Origin: Isosphaeraceae bacterium
GTDB lineage: Bacteria > Planctomycetota > Planctomycetia > Isosphaerales > Isosphaeraceae
Direction: 5' to 3'
DNA length: 64,000 nucleotides
Assembly (NCBI GenBank): GCA_026004735.1
Contig: BPJS01000001.1
Location: forward strand, 744,001 to 808,000
Positions 26,295-33,341 of the stretch are shown here, one piece after another. Position 1 is the stretch's first letter. Each line of letters begins with the position of its first letter. The notes beneath the pieces were generated by a model that did not search any database, was not told the origin of the DNA, and worked only from the letters and a program-made list of their open reading frames with translations. A program made the position numbers and the translations under genes.

Positions 26295-26978
26295 TCACGC
26301 GACTGCTGCTTTCGCCTTGGCGGACGCCGGCTTCCGCGACCTGCTCTTGACGGCGTCCGGCAGGATTTCACGGAACAACTGATCGACCTCATCGGCCGCC
26401 TCCTGGGCACGCGCCCCCAGATTCCAGACCACGGAGCCCTGCCCCGGTGCGTCGGCATAGACCTGGCGGAGGATCAAGGCCTTGGAAGCCAGGGGCAGGT
26501 TGAGGGCGGCAGCGGCGTTCATCATGTCCTTGGTCAGCCTGTAGTTCTTGCCGATCATGCTCAGCACGATCATCGCCGTGGGCTTCCCGGCGCGGATGTC
26601 CTGGGCCTGGCGGAGCACATCGGTCGCCTTGGCCAGGGCCCGCACCTCCAGCATGCTCGCCTTGCAGGGCACGATGGCCAGGTCGGCGCGAAGCAGCAAG
26701 GCCCGGCTGGTCTCGGTCTGACTCCCGGGGCCGTCGGCCACGACGTAGTCCGTCTCCTGGCTCAGGAGCGGGAGGTCGTTCAGGATCATGTCGGGGTTGT
26801 CCAGGCGGACCGCCCTCACCTCCGGCACCGCTTCGCGAATCCATTCGGAGGAAGATTGCTGCGTGTCGCAGTCGGCCAAGGTTACGCGATGCCCCTGCTT
26901 CTGAAGCCAGGCGGCCAGATGGACGGCCAGCGTAGACTTGCCGACACCGCCCTTTGAATTTGCGATAACAATAATCAT
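26295..26978 (-). CDS. parA: ParA-type partition ATPase
   Basis: 227 residues from MIIVIANSKGGVGKST; the deviant Walker A with signature lysine (KGGVGKST) begins near residue 9. LADCDTQQSSSEW corresponds to motif A', and YVVADGPG to Walker B. The absence of an N-terminal HTH domain makes it a short, type Ib-like ParA. ParA dimerises on ATP, coats the nucleoid and moves plasmids through its centromere-binding partner (the next gene). The upstream region, 27.0-27.74 kb, is a dense field of short degenerate repeats, the expected place for parS/parC. Confidence 0.9.
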   Translation of the reverse strand: MIIVIANSKGGVGKSTLAVHLAAWLQKQGHRVTLADCDTQQSSSEWIREAVPEVRAVRLDNPDMILNDLPLLSQETDYVVADGPGSQTETSRALLLRADLAIVPCKASMLEVRALAKATDVLRQAQDIRAGKPTAMIVLSMIGKNYRLTKDMMNAAAALNLPLASKALILRQVYADAPGQGSVVWNLGARAQEAADEVDQLFREILPDAVKSRSRKPASAKAKAAVA

Positions 26979-26999
26979 GCACAATCTCTTAGATGATTT

Positions 27000-27740
27000 C
27001 CTTCCGTCTGGCAAGCATTATGTGCAGCCGGATGACCGGCCTTCCTTCCGTCCGGCTTTCATGCCAGCCAGCCAGCCGGACGGAAGGCAAGCCAGCAGGA
27101 AGGATTTCCAGCCTACTCCGCCCCTGTCTCGCGGTATGGATGCTAACAACAGGCCCCCAAGTCCCCGGCCGCAAGGCGGTGCACATTCAAGAAAGAAAGC
27201 CAGCATGAAAGAAGGCATGTCAGAAGGCAAGATGGACAGCTTTCCGTCCGACCTGCTTGCAGGCTTCGTTAATGGGCACGGCCGATCAGGCGCACTCGTT
27301 CTGGCTTGAAAGAAAGCAATCAGGAAGGCACACCAGCAGGACAGAAGGCAAGACGGCAGGCCGGACGGCAATCATGATGTCTGGCCGGACGTCTTGCAAT
27401 CAGTTTGACCGTGAGTCCCGGCAGATGGCTTGAAAGCTGGCAAGCCGGATGGAAAGCCAGCAATCGGGAAAGCAAGCCAGCATACCAGAAGTCTGGCTGG
27501 CTGTCGGGCCTATCGACCACCCACCCAGAATGCAGACCGGTGAGCCGACGAACAGTACACGACAGTCACCGCGATACCCGTGTCGGCCTCCATGGGCAGG
27601 CTGTCCGGCTTTCAAGCAGACCGTAATGAAAGCAGGTCAGATATCTGGTCGGGAAGTCTGCAAGATGGAAGGAATGCCAGACTGCAAGATCGCCAGACGG
27701 AAGGAAGGAATGCCAACTGTCAATCTGGCATGAAAGACTG
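27000..27740. repeat. Non-coding field of degenerate short repeats, candidate centromere (parC)
   Basis: About 740 bp with no credible gene. The sequence is built from recurring words: GGAAGGCAAGCCAGCA-like strings, GAAGGCA, GCCAGC, CAAGATGGA, and TGGC(T/A)TGAAAG at 27302, 27427 and 27726, with the variant CCAGCATGAAAG at 27200. Inverted versions such as CTTCCGTCTGGC are at 27001. The plus strand is purine-rich from about 27180. It lies directly upstream of parA, where short RHH-type partners bind arrays of short repeats. Confidence 0.5.
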
Positions 27741-27778
27741 TTTTCACGGTGAAAAAGCCCCCTAAGCACCGCTTAGGG
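27741..27778. repeat. Tandem perfect inverted repeats at the edge of the repeat field
   Basis: TTTTCAC-G-GTGAAAA (27741-27755) is followed after 4 bp by CCCTAAGC-ACC-GCTTAGGG (27760-27778). They could act as a terminator, a protein-binding boundary or an extruding structure. No gene abuts them. Confidence 0.5.
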
Positions 27779-27982
27779 AAGATGTCTGACACAAACACAT
27801 TCTCTTGCTCCAAAACCAGTCAGGAGACTGAATGACGGCCGGTTAGCGGCGATGGAGGCAGGGGAGGGACCGGAGATTCGGTCCCGGCGGCGACCAGACA
27901 GGCAACTGACCTACAGCGCTACCCTGGCACGCAAACGAAGCGAGCGGCCGGAGATACCCGGTCGCTCACCGTTGAAGGGGAA

Positions 27983-28009
27983 GGGGGCGACGCCAGAGCC
28001 ATCGCCCCC
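27983..28009 (-). terminator. GC-rich hairpin terminator after the 28015-28356 gene
   Basis: On the minus strand GGGGGCGA pairs with TCGCCCCC (27983-27990 and 28002-28009, 11-nt loop), 5 bp past the stop codon and followed by TTCCCCTTC. This resembles an intrinsic terminator with an imperfect T tract. Confidence 0.5.
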
Positions 28010-28014
28010 GGAAG

Positions 28015-28356
28015 CTAGACGAGGGGCACCGGCTCGAACGAATCCCCGGCGAGGAGTTCCTTGGCCCAGTCCTCGGCGAGGGTCGCCTCGGCCGCCTCGA
28101 CTTCACGCCGGAAGGCCTCCAGTGCCTCCGGGTTGATCCGGCACTCGGCCCGCTGGGCGATGATGGTCAGGGCGTGGTAGATGCCGAGGAGCCGGTCGCC
28201 ACGGCCTTCGATGTGGTACTTGGGATCGTCGGGGATGAGGGCCCCGTCGAAGAGTCCCTGCGAGCGGGCCTTGTCTTCGAGGTGGTTCATCCAGTCGCCC
28301 AGCCGGCTGGCGGCACACCGGATGCCGTGGAAGCGTCTCTTGGGGCTGCTAGTCAT
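28015..28356 (-). CDS. Hypothetical protein of the plasmid accessory region
   Basis: 113 residues, no family recognised. The ATG at 28356 is preceded by AAAGGAGACC, a strong Shine-Dalgarno. The chain looks soluble and helical (FHGIRCAASRLGDWMNHLED, then LLGIYHALTIIAQRAECR and EALEAFRREVEAAEATL). Upstream is copy A of the nested-hairpin leader, now interrupted by IS110. The same leader stands before the 35165-35374 gene, so the two transcription units are probably regulated alike. A hairpin terminator follows the stop. Confidence 0.7.
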   Translation of the reverse strand: MTSSPKRRFHGIRCAASRLGDWMNHLEDKARSQGLFDGALIPDDPKYHIEGRGDRLLGIYHALTIIAQRAECRINPEALEAFRREVEAAEATLAEDWAKELLAGDSFEPVPLV

Positions 28357-28618
28357 GGTCGGTCTCCTTTCGTCTCGGGTTCCCGGCCGCGCCCATCGCG
28401 GCCGGACGGCGCGGCGAACAAAGCCGCCTCAGTCCGGGGCGCCAGCACACCGATCAAGCGAAAGGCCGAGGCTCCCCCTGGGAAACGGCCTTGGCAGATG
28501 TAACGAGGCATTGCAAGCCCGTCGTCGTGATGACGGCGCGGTGGGGCGGACGCCGAGCGCGCAGGACGGACCGGCTCGGACGCAGTCCGACGTGATGCGA
28601 TCACATGATCAATCAGTG

Positions 28619-30358
28619 TTAACCGTTCCTCTTCTCTGTTCTCCTTGGCGGCGATGGCTCGAGTCCGAACGTGTGGACCAGATCGATTGCCGCGGCGCGG
28701 AGCGACATGCCGCGGACGCCTGCCCACAGGTCGATGACATCTCCCTTACTGCCGCATTGCGCATAGAAGCATTGATATGCATTTGCGTCGAGATTCACGC
28801 TGAACGTCCGGCTGCGAGCATCGCCGCGGTGGATTGGACACGGGCAGCGGCGTTGGTCCCCTATCCCCTTCAGCGACGCCGACAGCCCAAGGTGATCGAG
28901 GACCCGCGCGATCGGCAGTTGCCGCTTGACGTGGATGAAGTCGACGGCCAAGCCCTCGCTGGATGCGGACGAGTCGGTTACGCTGTCAGGGCGGGTCGCG
29001 GTGACCTCTGTCCGCGCCGGCTCGACCGGCTTGGGGCCCGCGGCCCGCACTTCCGGCGCTGTCGCGTCGCCGGCGATCGTCGGCTCGTCCTGAGTCGAGT
29101 GCGCCGCCTCGAAGGGCCGTCCCGTCTTGCAGATGGCGAAGACCAGGTGCAGGAGCTTGCGCATCGCGTGCCCGACGGCGACGGCCTTGTGCTGTGGGTG
29201 CTTGGCCACGACCCGCGCGTACAACGCGCGGACCGGCGGGTTACAGCGGATCGCCGACAGAGCGGCCATCCACAGGTAGCGGCGGACCAGGTCGTTGCCG
29301 CGTCGGCTCATGACGTACCGCCGCGGCGAGCGCGGCCGCCCCTCGCGATCGACGCCGCTGGCGACCTCGACGGGCATCACGCCGAAGTACGCGACGAGTT
29401 GCCCGGGCGCTTTGAAGCGGTCGATGTCGAGGATGAAGGCCGTGAGGATCGCCGCGGTGACGGCGCCGATGCCGGGGATGGTGTCGAGATGGTTGGGGGT
29501 CGGCAGATCGCGCCAGGCCGAGACGAGCAGGTTCTCGAGGCGATTCTGCCGGGCGCCGACATCGCGGATCTGCCGGACCTGCTCGCGAACGAGCTCCTCC
29601 GCGGTCGCGCCGGCGATCGAGCCGACCGAGCCGCGCGCCTGGTCGAGCAGCTTTGTGCGGTGCTTCGCCGGCAAGTGAGGGATGGCAGCCAGATCGTCGT
29701 CGGTCGCCTGCGCCAGCCGGGGTGCCGTCGGGTAACGATGCAACAGCTCGAGCACCCAACCTGCGGCGAGGTCGTGAATGACCAGCGCCAGTTCGGGGAA
29801 GGTCAGGGCCATCAGGTGATGGAGCTGGTTGATCAGCCGCGTGCGCTGGCGGACTACGGCCTGAAGCCGGCTGGCGACCTCGCGGAGCACGCGGAGTTCG
29901 AGGCTCAGCAATCGGTCAGCGGTCGGCTGTTCGCTCAGGGCGAAGCGGGCCGCGGCGCGGGCCTCCACCGGATCGGACTTCTGCGGGCCGAACAGGGCGG
30001 CGCGGTAGTTCTTGTTGCGGTTCGGGTCACCGCAGGAGACGGTGACGGCGAACGCCGGCGCCCGAACGGTGGCCGCCGTCTGGTTCAAGGCATGCAGGAA
30101 GGAAAGCAAGTTGTCGGCGTACTGGCCAGCAGCGTCGAGGCGGACGACGAAGTGGACGGGGCCGTCGTGCTCGACAATGCGGTCGAGCCGTTGCCGGAAC
30201 TGGCTGTAACCCTCGGCCGACTCGGCGAATTGAAGTTCATCGGCCGCCGGCTGCAGGTCGTCCCGCAAGAAAGCGGCATAGTGGCCGTAGCGTGACGTGT
30301 CGATGCCGACGCCACAGCGTCGAACGGATGGAGGACTGGGCATCTGCAGGTGGTCCAT
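28619..30358 (-). CDS. IS110-family transposase (RNA-guided recombinase type) fused to a CHC2 zinc finger
   Basis: 579 residues against about 330-400 for usual IS110 proteins. The RuvC-like DEDD domain comes first: GIDTSR (D20), RLDAAGQYA (D75, in place of the usual E) and KSDPVEAR (D129, E132, usually DxxD). The Tnp domain has TIPGIGAVTAAIL at about 293-305 and the conserved serine in MSRRGND (S351). After a Pro/Ala/Thr linker (415-470) a DnaG-like CHC2 zinc finger follows: VLDHLGLSASLKGIGDQRRC, CPIH (C507, H510), C530 and C535, then GSKGDVIDLWAGV. IS110 enzymes act with a bridge RNA; the zinc finger may bind nucleic acid (inference). The altered acidic residues could affect activity. Confidence 0.9.
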   Translation of the reverse strand: MDHLQMPSPPSVRRCGVGIDTSRYGHYAAFLRDDLQPAADELQFAESAEGYSQFRQRLDRIVEHDGPVHFVVRLDAAGQYADNLLSFLHALNQTAATVRAPAFAVTVSCGDPNRNKNYRAALFGPQKSDPVEARAAARFALSEQPTADRLLSLELRVLREVASRLQAVVRQRTRLINQLHHLMALTFPELALVIHDLAAGWVLELLHRYPTAPRLAQATDDDLAAIPHLPAKHRTKLLDQARGSVGSIAGATAEELVREQVRQIRDVGARQNRLENLLVSAWRDLPTPNHLDTIPGIGAVTAAILTAFILDIDRFKAPGQLVAYFGVMPVEVASGVDREGRPRSPRRYVMSRRGNDLVRRYLWMAALSAIRCNPPVRALYARVVAKHPQHKAVAVGHAMRKLLHLVFAICKTGRPFEAAHSTQDEPTIAGDATAPEVRAAGPKPVEPARTEVTATRPDSVTDSSASSEGLAVDFIHVKRQLPIARVLDHLGLSASLKGIGDQRRCPCPIHRGDARSRTFSVNLDANAYQCFYAQCGSKGDVIDLWAGVRGMSLRAAAIDLVHTFGLEPSPPRRTEKRNG

Positions 30359-30605
30359 AGGAACCTCGTCGATGAGACTGGGACCGGGACGGGGCCACAG
30401 TCGCGAGGTTCCTCCGGACGTGTCAGCCGCTGAGGAAGCTTGTGATCAGAGGTCTATGCCTCAGGATGTAACCAGCTCTTCAGCCGACGCGGAGGGATCA
30501 ATCTGCCAAAAGAGGTCGTGCCTCAGCTCGAACGGAAGATCTCCTCGCGACTCCCCGCTCCACGGTACTTCCGACCGGGCGGCGGGGAGGAACTCAACAT
30601 ACAAG
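30359..30605 (-). ncRNA. Candidate IS110 bridge RNA upstream of the transposase gene
   Basis: In IS110-group elements the bridge RNA is encoded in the non-coding end upstream of the transposase. Here 247 bp fill that position and contain three stem-loops in minus-strand order: GCGGGGAG/CTCCCCGC arms (30582-30589, 30551-30558) with a 23-nt loop; CCTCAG/CTGAGG arms (30459-30464, 30430-30435) with a 23-nt loop; and a 10-bp stem AGGAACCTCG/CGAGGTTCCT (30359-30368, 30404-30413) ending at the start codon. ACAAGCTT occurs both in the second loop and at the element end next to the CTT junction. Transcription is not shown. Confidence 0.4.
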
Positions 30606-30698
30606 CTTGAGCGGCCCGGCGGCGGCTTTACGCCTGCCATGCCAAGGCCGCGCGGGCGGGACGGGCTCGAACGGGCGAAAGATCGAGGGCGACGGCGG

Positions 30699-31079
30699 TC
30701 AGAACAGCGTGCCTTGGACCTCGCCTGCATCCCGGGCAACGGAGGCGACGGGGCGAGGGCGCTTGTGATCGGCCGCGACCGGGCCGGCCTGGGGTGTCGG
30801 GTGGTCCCCGGGCAACCCCGAGCAATGGCGGCATCCCGTCCCCGCCGGTGTCTCGATCGGCTCGAACCCGGGGCAGGCGGCCGCGTCGGCACGCTCGGCG
30901 GCGCGGAAACGCTCCGTATGCATCGCCCCGGCTGGGTGGCCGCTGGGGCGCTTGCAGGGCGCCCCGGGGGCGGCATGGCATTGGGGGCAGGCGATCGCGT
31001 GCGGGCAGGTGCCCCGCGCCTGCGGCCCGCAACCGCACGGCGACGCGGCGGGCCGCCGTGCGGAGCCGGGGCGGGTCAT
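30699..31079 (-). CDS. Small zinc-finger protein with C-terminal QGTLF motif
   Basis: 126 residues; the ATG overlaps the ardC stop (ATGA, 31076-31079), so translation is probably coupled. The core CPQCHAAPGAPCKRPSG, then HTERFRAA, is the C-x2-C...C...H zinc-binding pattern found in many phage and plasmid small proteins. Further cysteines are CGCG near the N-terminus and CRHC near residue 85. The last five residues, QGTLF, fit the loose beta-clamp-binding consensus QxxLF. Function unknown; a DNA-related role is inferred from the zinc finger, the possible clamp motif and the antirestriction context. Confidence 0.65.
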   Translation of the reverse strand: MTRPGSARRPAASPCGCGPQARGTCPHAIACPQCHAAPGAPCKRPSGHPAGAMHTERFRAAERADAAACPGFEPIETPAGTGCRHCSGLPGDHPTPQAGPVAADHKRPRPVASVARDAGEVQGTLF

Positions 31080-31972
31080 TCCTGCACCCCCTGCGGCTGC
31101 AAGCCGTGCAGGTAGTCCACGGCCTTCTGGGCGTAAGCCGCGGCCTGGAAGATGGCCCGCTTGTCCTCCTTCAAGACCTTGAGCCAGTGGTCGAGATAGC
31201 TCGCGTGGTCGTCGCGCGGCTCCGGCGTGATGCCGAGGTCGCAGCACAGGAAGGCGGTCCCGATCTCGGCGACCAGTTCTTCCCTGGCGTAGCCCTCGTC
31301 GCCGAACCGCTTGCGGCCGAAGTCGCGGTCGAGCCGGGCCGGGTGCTTCGTCCAGTGGGTCATCTCGTGGGCGAGCGTGGCGCAATAGCTCTCAGCGTCC
31401 TTGAATGAGACAAAGGGCGGCATTTGGATGTAATCCGCCTCGGTGGCGTAGTACGCCTGATTCCCGCCGTGGCGGATCTCGGCCCCGGTGTTGGCGAAGT
31501 ACAGGTCGGCCGCCTCGATCCTCTGCGCCGGATCGAGTTGCGGGGCGGCGGAGGCGTAGAAGTGCGGCGGGAGTCCCTCGACCTGCTCGACGTTGAAGAC
31601 GGTGTAGCCCTTCATGAAGTAGATGTCGCGCTCGGTATCCTCGCCGTCCTCGCCGGTCTCGGTCCTGGTGATGCGGTCGGCGTAGACGACCAGGGAACCC
31701 TTCGCCCCCTTCTTGACGCTGGCCCCAAGTTCCTTCGCTTGCTTGAAGGTCATCCAGATGGGGGCGGCGAAGCCCTGCATCTCGGCCGACATCCAGAGCA
31801 TCAGGACGTTGACGCCCTTGTAGGGCTGGCCGTTGTGCCGCAAGGGACGGTTGATCCTGCCTGCCATGTGCTCGGCGTTCCACGGCTTGAGCCAGGGGCG
31901 GACGCCCTTCTCCAATTCGGCGATGATGGCGTCGGTGACGCGGGTGTAAACGTCGTGGCGTGCGGTCTGCAT
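31076..31972 (-). CDS. ardC: ArdC-family antirestriction protein
   Basis: 298 residues from MQTARHDVYTRV; GGGAGAG precedes the ATG. The N-terminal ssDNA-binding domain (ITDAIIAELEKGVRPWLKPW-like segment, here TDAIIAELEKGVRPWLKPW) and central GYTVFNVEQVEGLP are typical. The zincin-like C-terminal domain has AHEMTHW, the metalloprotease HExxH, and a downstream ELVAEIGTAFLCCDLGI. ArdC proteins protect incoming plasmid DNA against restriction during conjugation. An unusually long structured leader (31973-32316) precedes the gene. The neighbouring DNA methylase fits the same protective role. Confidence 0.9.
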   Translation of the reverse strand: MQTARHDVYTRVTDAIIAELEKGVRPWLKPWNAEHMAGRINRPLRHNGQPYKGVNVLMLWMSAEMQGFAAPIWMTFKQAKELGASVKKGAKGSLVVYADRITRTETGEDGEDTERDIYFMKGYTVFNVEQVEGLPPHFYASAAPQLDPAQRIEAADLYFANTGAEIRHGGNQAYYATEADYIQMPPFVSFKDAESYCATLAHEMTHWTKHPARLDRDFGRKRFGDEGYAREELVAEIGTAFLCCDLGITPEPRDDHASYLDHWLKVLKEDKRAIFQAAAYAQKAVDYLHGLQPQGVQE

Positions 31973-31998
31973 GGGTCTCTCCCTCGTTGAAACTGTCT

Positions 31999-32154
31999 GG
32001 GTGAATGCGCGCGGCATTCACCCGGGACGAAGGCGAGACCCGGATCGGGGGGAGGGCGGTCAAGGACGGGGGAGGCGGGGGGCACCGGCCTGCACAAGCG
32101 CAGCGCGGAAGGTCGGGCGGAGCCCGCCTCGGCCGCCGCCAGGGCATCCTTGAC
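31999..32154. promoter_or_regulatory. Structured leader of ardC
   Basis: The 345 bp between ardC and the next gene upstream contain no gene. A perfect 10-bp hairpin, GGGTGAATGC (31999-32008) with GCATTCACCC (32014-32023) and a GCGCG loop, sits 26 bp upstream of the ardC start. Farther out GTCAAGGA (32059-32066) pairs with TCCTTGAC (32147-32154) over a GC-rich interior. Attenuation or protein binding is possible. Confidence 0.45.
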
Positions 32155-32316
32155 GGCCCCGGGGGGGACCACCCCCGGAATCCCACCAGCGGGCGGGAGG
32201 GCGGCGCAGCCGGTCCCGAGGGGACGGGAGCGGGAGCGGACCCCGCGAGCACGCGGCCGGCGTCAGCCGGGGTGGCCTGACTTAAGAGACCGAAGGAGTG
32301 AAGCCGTGGAGGGGGA

Positions 32317-32493
32317 TCAACCTTCCCGGAGGCGGTTCTTGCGGGCGAGCTCTTCCTCGTAGTAGCGGAACGCACGCTGTCGGGTCGCCTCCATGTCGGG
32401 AGGGCCTTTCTGCTCGATGGCCAGCTCCACGAACGCGGCGAACGCACATCCGTGGAAGAGGTCGTCGAGGATGTCATCCAGCTCACTGCTCAT
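32317..32493 (-). CDS. 58-residue acidic hypothetical protein
   Basis: The sequence MSSELDDILDDLFHGCAFAA runs on to FVELAIEQKGPPDMEATRQR and ends KNRLREG. It starts 2 bp after the preceding stop, with GGGAGG nine bases upstream. The acidic N-terminus and helical Tyr/Arg-rich end give the look of a small soluble partner protein. No family is recognised. It is the last of a run of closely packed tiny genes upstream of ardC. Confidence 0.65.
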   Translation of the reverse strand: MSSELDDILDDLFHGCAFAAFVELAIEQKGPPDMEATRQRAFRYYEEELARKNRLREG

Positions 32494-32495
32494 GC

Positions 32496-32768
32496 CTACC
32501 GCCTCCCGTTAGTCGCTTCGTCTGTATAGCGCCGCCCGGTGATGCGGGCAAAGACTTCCACGGCGTGCTCGCGCGTGTCGAAGTCGCCGATCGCCTGGAC
32601 GCCCTCGCCGGTGACGTGGCCGTAGAGGGTCCAGACGTCGGCCTCCCGCGGATCGCACGGCTCGAAGGTAAACCTGCCGGGAGAGTCGGGCTCCTCGTAC
32701 CGGCGGCACGGGCTGATCTCGTAGTCGTCGAAACGGGCGGGTAGGGCCAGGTCGGGCGAGGTGGATGG
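32496..32768 (-). CDS. Hypothetical protein separated from its upstream neighbour by an in-frame amber codon
   Basis: The frame gives about 90 residues of convincing protein (FDDYEISPCRRYEEPDSPG, ADVWTLYGHVTGEGVQAIGD, VFARITGRRYTDEATN) but no ATG or GTG at its beginning. It is in exactly the same frame as the 33080-32769 gene and separated from it only by the TAG at 32771-32769. Either translation starts at a rare codon (a CTG is present), or the TAG is read through, or it is a recent nonsense mutation in a 194-residue protein. No family recognised. Confidence 0.5.
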   Translation of the reverse strand, partial: PSTSPDLALPARFDDYEISPCRRYEEPDSPGRFTFEPCDPREADVWTLYGHVTGEGVQAIGDFDTREHAVEVFARITGRRYTDEATNGRR

Positions 32769-33080
32769 CTAGCCGACGGAAGGCACACTGGCCATCGCAG
32801 TGTCGGCCATGCTGAGTGCCTCCTCGACCTCGTCGTCGGACGCTTCGTCCAGATGGCGCAGCTTCAGGGTCGCACGGACGTGCTCCAGGACGGCGGCCAA
32901 CTCCGTCGCGCGATGATCGGCGGCCTGGGCCCCGGCGTCGTAGGCGGCCTGCAGGGCGTCCCGGACGCTCCAGACGGCCACGTCATGGAAGTCGAGGCGG
33001 TCGGACCGACGGGTTTCGAGCGTCGGGATGCCGAGGTGCTTGCGGGCGATGCCGGTGAGGAGGGAGTCGAGCTGTGTCAT
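32769..33080 (-). CDS. Hypothetical protein of the tiny-gene operon
   Basis: 103 residues: MTQLDSLLTGIARKHLGIPT, then TRRSDRLDFHDVAVWSVRDA and a helical, acidic C-terminus (ASDDEVEEALSMADTAM). The ATG at 33080 has AAAGGAATC in front, the leader motif shared by its neighbours. The frame stays open beyond the TAG stop into 32768-32496, so the two may once have been one protein. No family recognised. Confidence 0.65.
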   Translation of the reverse strand: MTQLDSLLTGIARKHLGIPTLETRRSDRLDFHDVAVWSVRDALQAAYDAGAQAADHRATELAAVLEHVRATLKLRHLDEASDDEVEEALSMADTAMASVPSVG

Positions 33081-33106
33081 AGTTGATTCCTTTCTGTTAC
33101 TGAGGA

Positions 33107-33316
33107 TTAGTCAATGGAGATCAAACGGCGAAGCTTCTCCACCCTCGGCCCTAATAGCCCACCGGCGAGGGTCTGTCCATCGCACTCATCGATCTCGGCG
33201 GCCTCCCTGGTCAGTTTATCGCGGGCAATGGCGGCGGCGGTTTCGGGCGATTCGGCCTCGATGTCGGTGAAGAGCAATCGCATCTCGCGGTAGATGTGCA
33301 CGTTGCAGAGCGTCAT
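33107..33316 (-). CDS. 69-residue hypothetical protein
   Basis: MTLCNVHIYREMRLLFTDIE followed by ESPETAAAIARDKLT and DECDGQTLAGGLL. The fold looks like a small alpha/beta protein with EAESPETAAAIA as a helix. GAGAAAGGAATC precedes the start. It lies 25 bp after the methylase gene. No family recognised. Confidence 0.6.
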   Translation of the reverse strand: MTLCNVHIYREMRLLFTDIEAESPETAAAIARDKLTREAAEIDECDGQTLAGGLLGPRVEKLRRLISID

Positions 33317-33341
33317 GGTGAGATTCCTTTCTCGCTGTCGA

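Larger units (their letters stand above)
28493..30605 (-). mobile_element. IS110-family insertion sequence, about 2.1 kb
   Basis: Ends were inferred by comparing the interrupted leader copy A with intact copy B. The left flank stops at CGGCCTT (28492) and the right flank resumes at CTTGAGCGG (30606). CTT occurs at both junctions, consistent with duplication of a short core and with IS110 elements lacking terminal inverted repeats. The element contains one transposase gene, about 250 bp upstream of it (candidate bridge RNA), and about 125 bp downstream. The ends are uncertain by a few bases. Confidence 0.7.
28357..30650 (-). promoter_or_regulatory. Nested-hairpin leader, copy A, split by IS110
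   Basis: The two parts are 28357-28492 and 30606-30650, with the IS110 element between them. They align with copy B (35375-35565): the Shine-Dalgarno region, a GGCCGCG hairpin, AAAGCCGCC (28420-28428), then AAGGCCG (28462-28468) with CGGCCTT (28486-28492), and after the insertion CTTGAGCGG and GGCGGCTTT (30621-30629). The outer stem AAAGCCGCC/GGCGGCTTT is identical in both copies. The inner stem differs in sequence but remains paired. The insertion destroys this copy. Confidence 0.6.

Noticed and set aside
27000..27800. Short open frames on both strands in the repeat field.
   Set aside because: They have the low-complexity composition of the repeats, no ribosome sites and no family character.
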